From JANQLU01 sp964434955 (GTDB lineage Bacteria; Planctomycetota; Planctomycetia; Pirellulales; Pirellulaceae): DNA of 64,000 bases. A program made the position numbers and the translations under genes. Under the pieces are notes generated by a model, which did no database searches, had not been told where the DNA came from, and was given only the letters and a program-made list of their open reading frames with translations. Shown in pieces: positions 1 through 7,807 of this stretch (its first letter is position 1; each line of letters starts with the position of its first letter). The DNA lies in NCBI GenBank assembly GCA_964434955.1, contig CAYSXI010000001.1, forward strand, positions 1 to 64,000, in the 5' to 3' direction.

Positions 1-1401
1 CAATTTCAGTACGGCAAGGTGTTGAAGGATGCGCTCTTTCACCTTTTCCAACCCGTGATCGTCGCGCATCGCGTTGTAGTCGCACAGGCCATGGTCGCGG
101 CCACGTTGAATGTTGAGGGCAGCCAAATCAAAGCCACCACTGCCTGGAGGACCAAACAAAAAGTTGCGCACGTCATCGATAATCAGATTGTCGATTTCTT
201 CAGCCTGTTGAAAAGCAAGACCTTTCAACAATGGCTCGATTCCGTGATCGATGATTTCCTGCGGGTTGAAAAACGCATCTCTCAAAGCCAGGTTCCCGGC
301 CTCGATCGTATTGCCTTGATCGTCGAGCCTCAAAAGTTCCGAGTTGAGCATCGTATGTCCAACCCGGTAAGCGGCGGTCGAAAACTCGTTCATGATTCCG
401 GGATTGACGGCCGAGTTGTATCCCCGATAAGGAGTGATCGCGTTCTCACCCAGAAGTGCCGGAAGGAATTCGTTGTAGGTAATTGACTGAAGGATCGCGA
501 CGACATTGCGTCTCGCCAACATGAAGATCTCCTGGTCACTCAAGTTCGGGTTGTCCCGAAAAATCTGTCGAGCGATCCGATTGTGCTCTCGGACAAACAA
601 TGTGTGCATGGCAGTTAAACCGTTTTGCTCGTTCGCGCGGATATCGCCTGCCGCGAAAAACCCGCTTTCGTCGAAAGGTAACAGGTCCCCATCGCTGGTT
701 GCCATCAATCCGCCGGAGAAAGTCCTCAGGGAATTCGCAGTCTCTTCGTCCGAGCCGTACACATTGGATCCATCAATCCATGCCGTAATCTCGTTGATCT
801 GTTCCCTGGCGACTTTCTCGCCCGTATCCGAATCGTACACGGATCGAAACAACGTGATGGTCTGAACGCCTGTTCGATAGGGGTCGAAGTACTGATCACC
901 GACCGGAACCACGATGGAGAATTCCTCCGGTGGGTCGTGGGCTTCGGTTAGATCCAGATCATGATCCAGGAACTGCCCCCATTGCCAAACCATCGACGTC
1001 ATCCGGCGTGCGTTTGGATTGGAAGCCACCTGAGCCGCCACTTGATTGCTGATTTCCCGAGCCGAATATCGAGTCGCCCCAGCTGGCTCCGCAATCGAGT
1101 CGGTGTACTCCGATTCGGCGACACGCAACAGTTGAATATGCGCGCTCCCCCAACTTGGATGCTTGAGGTTGTTGGAGGTGCCATCAAATGTCCGAAACTC
1201 GATGTCTCCCGAGTAGCGTCGAGCTTCCGCGTTCTTTGCCTTGCGAGAAGCCCCCGAAGTGCCACGAGCAAAATCCTCCATCCGCGCAGTGCGTTCTTTC
1301 TCGGAAGGAGGGCGATAGATGGATTGAGCCATCGCGGCCGGGCTCAATGCAAGGAAGGAAGTGAGAACCGAGGCGAAGAAACCAAACCAAAGTTTTTTCA
1401 T
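1..1401 (-). CDS. Animal-type haem peroxidase, secreted (3' end outside window)
   Basis: The minus strand is open from an ATG at 1399-1401 to the window edge (467 codons, no stop), so the C terminus is missing. The start follows an AAGGAG ribosome site and opens a signal peptide (MKKLWFGFFASVLTSFLALS, cleavage near AMA-QS). Hallmarks of the peroxidasin/myeloperoxidase superfamily are readable: WGQFLDHDLDLT with the distal histidine, GSNVYGS, LFVREHNRIA, the proximal-histidine block STAAYRVGHTML, and LNIQRGRDHGL. Family members use H2O2 to oxidise halides or organic substrates and bind haem covalently in many cases. The protein should act outside the cytoplasmic membrane. The substrate cannot be told from sequence. 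It is divergent from the sigma factor at 1695. Confidence 0.93.
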   Translation of the reverse strand, partial: MKKLWFGFFASVLTSFLALSPAAMAQSIYRPPSEKERTARMEDFARGTSGASRKAKNAEARRYSGDIEFRTFDGTSNNLKHPSWGSAHIQLLRVAESEYTDSIAEPAGATRYSAREISNQVAAQVASNPNARRMTSMVWQWGQFLDHDLDLTEAHDPPEEFSIVVPVGDQYFDPYRTGVQTITLFRSVYDSDTGEKVAREQINEITAWIDGSNVYGSDEETANSLRTFSGGLMATSDGDLLPFDESGFFAAGDIRANEQNGLTAMHTLFVREHNRIARQIFRDNPNLSDQEIFMLARRNVVAILQSITYNEFLPALLGENAITPYRGYNSAVNPGIMNEFSTAAYRVGHTMLNSELLRLDDQGNTIEAGNLALRDAFFNPQEIIDHGIEPLLKGLAFQQAEEIDNLIIDDVRNFLFGPPGSGGFDLAALNIQRGRDHGLCDYNAMRDDHGLEKVKERILQHLAVLKL

Positions 1402-1694
1402 TTCAAACTCCTTGAAATATGTTTCGATCACCATTGCTCTGTAAGGCCATAAACGGTTGCGGAAACGGGAATCTACAAAGCGACGACGTGAATCGATTTT
1501 CCGACAAGTCGAAACATTTGCTGCTTCGAAAGTGTGTCGCCCTTGCGCTTGCACAAATGAACGAATCACTGAAACAATTCGTTCAACCTTTCATCGATTC
1601 GCAAACACTTTGAATTCTTTTGTTCAACGAATGACGAAAGCTGGATATAATTTTTTATGTCTGTAGAAAACCTCGCTTCAAATCGTTTTACCCA

Positions 1695-2345
1695 TTGGCG
1701 GTTGTATTGGACGAATCACAAACCATCGAAGAAAAATCGGCTGTCGCTCTAAAACGATTGCGAGAAGGTGACGACAGCGCGTTCGCCGAACTTTTCTCCA
1801 TGCACCGCAATCGACTTCATCGAATTGTCAATTACCGAATGGACAGTCGACTGATGGGACGGGTAGACGCGGAAGACATTTTGCAAGAAGCGTACGTCGA
1901 CGGGCAGAATCGGATGGAGAATCTGCGCAACTCGCCGACGAACAGTTTCCTGGTTTGGATCCGCGTGATCGTCGGCCAAACCATGATCAATGTTCACCGT
2001 CGTCATCTGGCATCGGAAAAACGAAGTGCATCAAAGGAAGTCCGTTCGACCGGATTCGAATCGGACAGTTCCGCCACGCTGATGATCCAGCTGGCCGACT
2101 CGATTACTTCGCCTAGCCAGGCGATTTCCAAGCGAGAACTTTTCAATCAGGTCACGTTGGCGATGGATTCGCTCAAGGAATCGGATCGAGAAATCGTCGC
2201 GCTGAGGCATTTCGAGGAGCTTACGAATTCCGAAATTGCCGAGATTCTCGACATCACGCCCAAAACGGCCAGTATTCGTTATGTCCGCGCCCTGGACCGA
2301 CTTAAGAACAGTTTGGCAAACGTTCCTGGATTCTTTGAAGAATAA
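1695..2345 (+). CDS. ECF-type RNA polymerase sigma factor
   Basis: A 216-residue sigma-70 family protein. Region 2 is at about residues 18-90 (LREGDDSAFAELF, then VDAEDILQEAYVD as the core-binding and -10 segment). Region 4 is at about 145-205, with the helix-turn-helix NSEIAEILDITPKTASIRYVR. The start is uncertain: 1695 is a TTG without a clear Shine-Dalgarno, but no ATG lies early enough to keep region 2 intact, and another TTG lies at 1707. The stop is 10 bases before the kinase gene at 2356, so the two are almost certainly co-transcribed. This ECF/kinase pairing is common in planctomycetes, where the kinase is thought to influence the sigma factor; that link is inference here. Confidence 0.9.
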   Translation: MAVVLDESQTIEEKSAVALKRLREGDDSAFAELFSMHRNRLHRIVNYRMDSRLMGRVDAEDILQEAYVDGQNRMENLRNSPTNSFLVWIRVIVGQTMINVHRRHLASEKRSASKEVRSTGFESDSSATLMIQLADSITSPSQAISKRELFNQVTLAMDSLKESDREIVALRHFEELTNSEIAEILDITPKTASIRYVRALDRLKNSLANVPGFFEE

Positions 2346-2355
2346 CTTGTGAACC

Positions 2356-5067
2356 ATGTCTGACGACGATCCCGACTTAACTGACTTTGAAACCATCATC
2401 ACGGAATTCGAGAACGATATCCGTTTGGAGAAAAGTCCGACCATTGTTGAGTTTCAGCGAAAGTACCCGGAATTCGCCGAGGAGATCGATCGTTTTCTTC
2501 CCACCGTTCTCGCGTTAGAAAACGCCAAGCTATCGAAAAAACGCAATCAGAACTCGCAATGGAAAACACCCACCATCGAGAAGCTCGGTGAGTTTCGAAT
2601 CGTTCGCGAGATCGGTCGCGGCGGCATGGGCATCGTATTCGAAGCCGAACAGGAAGCACTTGCACGGCGCGTCGCGATCAAGGTGTTGCCCAAGCACCTT
2701 TTGCTGTCCGAAAACGCGCTGAAGCGATTTCACCGTGAGGCCAAAACCGCCGCCCAGCTTCACCATACAAATATTGTCTCGATCGTTGGAGTCGGCGAAG
2801 AAGACGGGCTTCATTACTACGTCATGCAATACATCGACGGCGTTGGTTTGAATGAAGTCATGAAGCTGATTCAGCCGCCCGAGCCGCTTTCCGGTGAAGA
2901 TTCCGAAACCAGCGAGATCATGGCGAGGGTTCGCACCGCGCTCTTGAATGATGAGTTTTCCAGTCACAACTCAACGACTTCGGACAGCTTGAGTGAATCC
3001 AACAAGGAAATTGTTGGGATCGACTACTTCAAAAGCGTCGCGAGAATTGGTCTCCAAGTCGCCGATGCCCTGGACTATGCCCATCGGCATCAGGTGTTGC
3101 ATCGCGATATCAAGCCGGCAAACCTGATGATTCAGTCCGACGGTAAAGTTTGGGTGATGGATTTTGGTGTCGCCAAAGCCTTCGAAGACATGGCCGTTAG
3201 CATGACCGGTGATATCGTCGGCACTCCGCGGTACATGGCTCCCGAGCAATTCAAAGGAAAAGCGACAGCTCAAAGCGACATCTATAGCCTCGGGGTAACG
3301 CTTTTCGAGCTACTAACCCTGCAAGCCGCCGATGAGAGAATGCGAGATAGCGGTACACTGTCCACGGTTCCGCACCTTCGCCCTTTGATGCGGTTGCGTC
3401 GATTCAACAGCCGGATTCCGCGCGATCTCGAAACCATCATCATTCGTGCGACTTCGTTGGAACCGCGACAAAGATACAAAAACGCCGCTGCATTGGCCGT
3501 CGACCTGCAGCGATTTATTTTTGATCAACCCATCGTTGCCCGCCGCGCAAGCGCCTTTGAGAAAACCGTTCGTTGGTGCAAACGCAATCCGGCGTTGGCA
3601 ACGCTTTCCAGCTTGGCGGTATCGCTTTTGCTGATCATCCTGGCAATCAGTGTTTCCAGTTACTTTCGCGAACGCGCCCAGCGACAAAAAATCGAGTCAG
3701 CCCTGGCGCTTTCAATCGACTCACTCGAAAAAGTGTATGAGCAGAATGCGCCCAACACGATTCGGGAACTTTCCATTCCGCTGGATATCGAAACCGAATC
3801 CGGGGCCTACAACCAGTCCGGGATTTCGCGCGAATCGGCCAAGATGCTTGAGGATCTGTTGCCCTACTATGATCAGGTAGCCGAGTTGGATAACGACAAC
3901 CTGCGGCTCAAGTTTCAGGCGGCGCAGGCAATCCGGCGGGTTGGCGAGATCCATGCGCAGCTTGGAAACTGGTCGAAAGCAAAAACCGCTTTGGGGCGTG
4001 CAATCCGCCGGTTCGAGTCCGAGCAACTCGCAGATTATGACACCAAAAAAATCCGCATCGAGATCGCAAGAACCTGGATGGCGCTCGGTGATCTCAATTA
4101 TCGCCAGTACTTGATCAAGGAAGGCGACACCAGCTATCAGACGGCGCTCAAGACATTGTCGCGAGTCCAGAATGATACCGATCGCGAATTGGTTCGTGAT
4201 CCGGAAATCCGTTTCATGATCGCAACCGTCAATTTCAACTTGGGAACCGTCCCCAATCTCGATCCTCGGGAACAGCTTTCCGTTGAGCCTCTGGACGTCC
4301 GCCAGTTTCGAATGAACCTGGAGCGAGAAGGACGAAAGTCCTATCGCGACGAAGCCCTCAAAATTATTGCCAATCTGGATTCCAAGTTTCCTTCCTCGGC
4401 CAAGTGCAATCATCTTCACGCGCTTTGCCTTCGCGAACATTCGGAACGAATCGATGACGAAGACATGGCCTCGGCACTGGATAAGCTGCATAAACTGGTC
4501 GAGCGGTTTCCCGAGGTCAACGAATTCCGGCTCAATCTCTGTGAAACCTACGCTCGGGTGAATCCTCCCTTGCTCACGCTGGACGAGATCCCCAAAGCAA
4601 TTCGCATGCTTGACCAGGCGATCAAGTATTCTCGTGGCGTGAACCAAAACACGATTCGCTACAAGCTGATGATCGTCCACGCACATCATAAAATCGGAAC
4701 GCTTTACGTTCGCCTGATTCGCGAGAACCTGGACGTGAAGGAACTCGGCTCACTGGAAGATTACAAACGGATCGGCGTGTTCCATCTTGAGTCGGCGATC
4801 GAGTTGCACGAAGACATCTTTTGGGAAGAAGACCAGGACTGGTCAATCGTCTGGATGACTCGATTCCGGGCTTCGCTTATTTCCGCGCTCGGGGAACGAG
4901 ATGGACCTGGAGATCGTGAACACGCGATTGAGATGGCCAAAGCCTCAATCGAAGATTGTAAACGCTTGTTGAAAGCGAACCCCGATTCCAAGTTTGGACT
5001 GGAAGAGCAAAAACGATGGCAACACCGTCTGGAGATCCTTGAGTCAGGCACGGATTGGCCTCGTTAG
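2356..5067 (+). CDS. Membrane-anchored Ser/Thr protein kinase with C-terminal repeat region
   Basis: A 903-residue PknB-type kinase. A short acidic N-terminal region (1-75) precedes the kinase domain. Visible motifs are the glycine loop GRGGMG (about 87), VAIK lysine (about 108), HRDIKPANLM (about 249), DFGVAKA (about 269) and APEQ (about 294), so it should be active. An insert of roughly 55 residues rich in S, E and D sits between the N lobe and the HRD loop, as in many planctomycete kinases. One membrane helix lies at about 411-437 (LSSLAVSLLLIILAISVSS). The remaining 460 residues are helical with TPR-like spacing and probably lie outside the cytoplasm as sensor or scaffold. It follows the ECF sigma gene by 10 bases. 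Confidence 0.93.
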   Translation: MSDDDPDLTDFETIITEFENDIRLEKSPTIVEFQRKYPEFAEEIDRFLPTVLALENAKLSKKRNQNSQWKTPTIEKLGEFRIVREIGRGGMGIVFEAEQEALARRVAIKVLPKHLLLSENALKRFHREAKTAAQLHHTNIVSIVGVGEEDGLHYYVMQYIDGVGLNEVMKLIQPPEPLSGEDSETSEIMARVRTALLNDEFSSHNSTTSDSLSESNKEIVGIDYFKSVARIGLQVADALDYAHRHQVLHRDIKPANLMIQSDGKVWVMDFGVAKAFEDMAVSMTGDIVGTPRYMAPEQFKGKATAQSDIYSLGVTLFELLTLQAADERMRDSGTLSTVPHLRPLMRLRRFNSRIPRDLETIIIRATSLEPRQRYKNAAALAVDLQRFIFDQPIVARRASAFEKTVRWCKRNPALATLSSLAVSLLLIILAISVSSYFRERAQRQKIESALALSIDSLEKVYEQNAPNTIRELSIPLDIETESGAYNQSGISRESAKMLEDLLPYYDQVAELDNDNLRLKFQAAQAIRRVGEIHAQLGNWSKAKTALGRAIRRFESEQLADYDTKKIRIEIARTWMALGDLNYRQYLIKEGDTSYQTALKTLSRVQNDTDRELVRDPEIRFMIATVNFNLGTVPNLDPREQLSVEPLDVRQFRMNLEREGRKSYRDEALKIIANLDSKFPSSAKCNHLHALCLREHSERIDDEDMASALDKLHKLVERFPEVNEFRLNLCETYARVNPPLLTLDEIPKAIRMLDQAIKYSRGVNQNTIRYKLMIVHAHHKIGTLYVRLIRENLDVKELGSLEDYKRIGVFHLESAIELHEDIFWEEDQDWSIVWMTRFRASLISALGERDGPGDREHAIEMAKASIEDCKRLLKANPDSKFGLEEQKRWQHRLEILESGTDWPR

Positions 5068-5163
5068 CCGACCAAGGCCGGCATGGGAACCGAAGGGCAC
5101 TTACAGATAGTTTCGGAACAGGCCTTCGACTCTCGCCCTAGCGCATGAATTTTGTTATTGCGC

Positions 5164-5201
5164 AAAAAAAAACTCTCGGCCAAATACCCGTTGACCGAGA
5201 G
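5164..5201 (-). terminator. Intrinsic terminator of the DUF7873/tRNA-like transcript
   Basis: Read on the minus strand, CTCTCGG (5195-5201) pairs with CCGAGAG (5173-5179). An inner CAA/TTG extension surrounds a 7-base loop, and nine U follow (A run at 5164-5172). It is a strong Rho-independent terminator in the orientation of the gene at 5562-6302. It implies that the transcript carries about 360 nt behind the stop codon, including the tRNA-like element. Confidence 0.85.
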
Positions 5202-5435
5202 CAGTTTGCATTGGCACTAAAGCGTCACGTCGACGTTTTCCGATTTTCCCAATTTCAGATTGATCTGTCGCGCTTTTCCTTTAAGCTACCCGCCCTTGAT
5301 GGTTGGTGATCGGATCTTTGCAACAGCAACGGCAAGGACTCGACTCGTTAAGAGGGCGAGGCGGGAAATGAGCCCACATCTCGACAGTGGTTAAGTTTTG
5401 GGAGGTTGATTCAACGTGTGACCATGCGTTTTTAG
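5202..5435 (-). other. Unassigned 3' segment between tRNA-like element and terminator
   Basis: About 234 bases with no plausible coding frame on either strand. If the transcript runs to the terminator at 5164, this segment is part of the same RNA. I see a small hairpin candidate GTTGAATCAAC (minus strand, near 5404-5415) and a palindrome ACGTCGACGT near 5227-5236. No open frame ending in an ssrA-like LAA tag was found. No known RNA family is recognised here. Confidence 0.4.
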
Positions 5436-5537
5436 CTTGGAGTGATAATCTCATTCTGATTTGGCCTGCCTCTACCAGTTGGGCTACCCCGTATCAGTTG
5501 ATCAGCCACGGGGACGGGATTCGAACCCGCACTCAAG
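5436..5537 (-). ncRNA. Circularly permuted tRNA-like RNA element
   Basis: On the minus strand the 3' half of a tRNA comes first and the 5' half second. The first half has a T arm with CGGG-TTCGAAT-CCCG and then CCCCGTG as the 3' acceptor strand (5506-5530). After a 12-base linker (5494-5505), TACGGGG (5487-5493) supplies the 5' acceptor strand and pairs with it over 7 positions, one of them U·G. It is followed by TA (U8-A9) and a D arm GCCCAACTGGTAGAGGC (5468-5484) with A14 and G18-G19, then a hairpin AATC-AGAATGA-GATT (5447-5461). CTTGAGTG (5530-5537) pairs with CACTCCAAG (5436-5444), with one bulged C. The whole folds as a nested four-hairpin junction whose closing stem matches a class II variable arm. 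There is no encoded CCA and no convincing anticodon with U33. A permuted tmRNA was considered and disfavoured. The element lies 24 bases after the stop of the DUF7873-like gene. Confidence 0.75.
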
Positions 5538-5559
5538 ACACGTTTTAATCTCAGCCTGA
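5446..5559 (-). repeat. Imperfect 14-base direct repeat, exactly 100 bases apart
   Basis: Plus-strand TAATCTCATTCTGA (5446-5459) and TAATCTCAGCCTGA (5546-5559) match at 12 of 14 positions and are offset by exactly 100 bases. One copy forms the anticodon-arm-like hairpin of the tRNA-like element. The other lies between the protein stop codon and the T-arm half. The arrangement is what remains if a tRNA-like unit of about 100 bases was duplicated in tandem and its outer halves decayed, leaving a permuted copy. Confidence 0.6.
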
Positions 5560-5561
5560 AA

Positions 5562-6302
5562 CTAAGCCTGTACTCCAAAGACAAAGTCAAAAACTTTGTT
5601 TCCAATTGTTACTTTTTCAATCTCCATCTGGTTGGCTTCTTCACGAGCAAACTTGATGGCATCCTGGAACTTGCGAATTCGCTCAAGGATTTCATTCTTT
5701 TCCTGCGCGGCCAGTGCCGACGAAAACTTGACGGTCTTCCATTCGCCGACCTTCACATCCTCGTGATACATCTCGGTTTGGGCCGGGTGTTTTTCCGTCG
5801 CTTCGTAAAGCACGTGTGAACGGGGAACTTTCTTGGTTCGATGGCTAATCGCGGCGTCCGACGCGAAGCCGTCGGTATTCTCATCCCAAGTCCAGGACTC
5901 AGCAGGATCCAATGTCGGTAGCTGGTTCACAAACGTATGCAAATCGGTGAGCTGCTTTTCGAGAAACAGCAAGTGCGTGACCGGAACACTCTCCAACAGC
6001 GTTTCCCCGTCCACGCTGACATTGGCTTTCGCTTCGCAGTTTGCCCAGTCCTGCGTTGCCGTCGAGTCCATCAATTCGACAATCGCATTCTGGATTTCGT
6101 GAATCGCCTGCCGCGATCGATACTGCACATTCTTCTGTTCCGAAGGCATGGACTCGCCTTCTTCGTCCAGGGGCTGATAAGTTCGCAACAAACCCTCAAA
6201 CAAAGTTGGCTTTTGAACTTTTTTGTAAACCTCGGTTAGCACCTTCTGGGCACGTGATTTCTTTCCATTGACCACAGCCACAATCTGATTCAGTTTTGTC
6301 AT
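5562..6302 (-). CDS. DUF7873-like conserved protein, upstream of tRNA-like RNA
   Basis: The protein has 246 residues. I start it at ATG 6300-6302 (MTKLNQIVAV) because AAAGGA lies 8 bases upstream and relatives I remember begin with MTKLNQI; a longer frame opens at 6329. The sequence matches from memory a family called DUF7873: KSR near residue 15, LQKP-like VQKPTLFEGLLRTYQP, DEEGE, VPVTHLLFLEKQLTDLHTFV, LDPAESWTWD, RTKKVPRSHV, KHPAQTEMYHED, GEWKTVKFS and a C-terminal KFAREEANQMEIE stretch. No signal peptide, membrane helix or known catalytic motif is seen, so it should be cytoplasmic and soluble. Function is unknown. The close 3' tRNA-like RNA in the same transcript suggests it binds or processes that RNA; this is inference only. 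Confidence 0.8.
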   Translation of the reverse strand: MTKLNQIVAVVNGKKSRAQKVLTEVYKKVQKPTLFEGLLRTYQPLDEEGESMPSEQKNVQYRSRQAIHEIQNAIVELMDSTATQDWANCEAKANVSVDGETLLESVPVTHLLFLEKQLTDLHTFVNQLPTLDPAESWTWDENTDGFASDAAISHRTKKVPRSHVLYEATEKHPAQTEMYHEDVKVGEWKTVKFSSALAAQEKNEILERIRKFQDAIKFAREEANQMEIEKVTIGNKVFDFVFGVQA

Positions 6303-6463
6303 TTTTATCCTTTCGTTTTTCGTTCTCAACGATAGGACAAGCGAGGGTCAGAAAAGTTCGCGCGTCAGCAAGATCATGTCTTAAGAATTGCAGCCATCCC
6401 GAATCGAGAAGTTTACAAACGCCGACCAGGAAATTTACAAACGCGGGCCAGGAAAATTGAATG

Positions 6464-7786
6464 CTATTCGTGACGCAAAGCTTCAATCGGGTCGAGGCGG
6501 GCCGCTCGGCGAGCCGGATAAAGACCAAATACAATTCCGACTAGCACCGCAATTCCAAACGCGAGCGGAATCGAAAGCGGAACAATCACCGGCTGAATTT
6601 CACGAACGGGTAATGGGAGGTCGGCAACCACATCGGGTACCCAGATCTGGGCCATGTCGCGAATCCAGATGACAACGAGCGGACAAAGCAACCCAATCAG
6701 GATCCCGCAAATTCCCCCGGTCACGGAAAGCACGATGGTCTCGACGAGAAATTGGACCGTGATATCCCGCTGATTGGCACCGAGCGCTCGACGAATCCCG
6801 ATTTCCCGGGTCCGCTCGGTCACGGTTGCCAGCATGATATTCATGATTCCGATCCCGCCAACGATCAAGGAGATGGCCGCAATCAATCCCATAAATGTCA
6901 TGAACATCAAGCGAGTGGTCTTCGCCTGCTCAAGCAACTCCAGGGGAGTCACGATAACGTAGTCTTCCTTTTCATGTCGCTTTTCCATGATTCGCCGAAC
7001 GGCCTCGGCCGTGGGAACCACGTCTTCCATATTGTTGACGCGAAACGTGATCTGACTGATCTCAACCACTTCATTGATCCTTGTACCACTGGATCGCTCC
7101 ATGGTCCAATCACCAATCCGTCGCCAAAAGGTCGTGATCGGAACGTAGACGTCGTCGCTAAAGTCCTGGGCCTCAAGGGAACTGCCGACCGCAGCCATGG
7201 CGTCACGGCGTTCCATCACTCCGACAATTCGAAACGGCGTGCTGCGAACTCGAAGTGATTTTCCCAACGCGCTGTCTGTGGGAAACAACGTTTCTGCCAG
7301 TTCGTAGGAGATAACACAGACGTTGTCATCGGATTCCACGTCGATCTCATTCAGGAAACGACCTTCCTTGATGTCCATTCGCATCACGCGTGCGTACTCG
7401 CTCGTGCATCCAATCAAGTGAATCCGCATATCCTTGGAACCATAGTAAAGCTCCCGCATGGCATCGCGGATTCGCAACGATTCATTGATCGTTGGAATCA
7501 CCTTGAGCGCGTCGTAGTCCGAACGCGTGATTCCATAAATGGCCATCGAACTGTCGCTCACTTCTCCGTCGGCGACAGGAAGTGTGCTGCGAAGAATGAT
7601 GTTGTTGGTGCCCAGCTCTTCGATTTGCTGTTGAACGCGCCGACTGATGCCTTCGCCGATAGCCAGAAGCCAAATCACACTGGCAATGCCGATGAAAATT
7701 CCGAGAACGGTCAGCATCGACCGCATCGGGTGCAGGGTCAGGCTTTTAACCCCCAGTTTCCAGATGGTTGGCATTAGAAAGTTCAT
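6464..7786 (-). CDS. MacB-like ABC transporter permease (FtsX fold), no ATPase domain
   Basis: The protein has 440 residues. An N-terminal membrane helix (about 22-44, SMLTVLGIFIGIASVIWLLA) is followed by a large extracytoplasmic MacB_PCD domain. Three C-terminal helices form the FtsX domain (about 292-430), including the coupling block TERTREIGIRRALGA. In E. coli MacB the nucleotide-binding domain is fused N-terminally; here it is absent, and no ATPase gene lies on either side. The gene starts 21 bases after the fusion-protein gene at 7808-9412 and clearly forms an operon with it. Likely role: tripartite export or mechanotransmission of an unknown substrate, with an ATPase encoded elsewhere. 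Confidence 0.9.
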   Translation of the reverse strand: MNFLMPTIWKLGVKSLTLHPMRSMLTVLGIFIGIASVIWLLAIGEGISRRVQQQIEELGTNNIILRSTLPVADGEVSDSSMAIYGITRSDYDALKVIPTINESLRIRDAMRELYYGSKDMRIHLIGCTSEYARVMRMDIKEGRFLNEIDVESDDNVCVISYELAETLFPTDSALGKSLRVRSTPFRIVGVMERRDAMAAVGSSLEAQDFSDDVYVPITTFWRRIGDWTMERSSGTRINEVVEISQITFRVNNMEDVVPTAEAVRRIMEKRHEKEDYVIVTPLELLEQAKTTRLMFMTFMGLIAAISLIVGGIGIMNIMLATVTERTREIGIRRALGANQRDITVQFLVETIVLSVTGGICGILIGLLCPLVVIWIRDMAQIWVPDVVADLPLPVREIQPVIVPLSIPLAFGIAVLVGIVFGLYPARRAARLDPIEALRHE

Positions 7787-7807
7787 CGTTTCGCACTTTC
7801 ACCAACT

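Noticed and set aside
5202..5537. Two-piece permuted tmRNA (ssrA)
   Set aside because: The 5' half has a genuine D arm with G18-G19, which tmRNA lacks, and I found no tag frame ending in an LAA-type sequence in the attached RNA.
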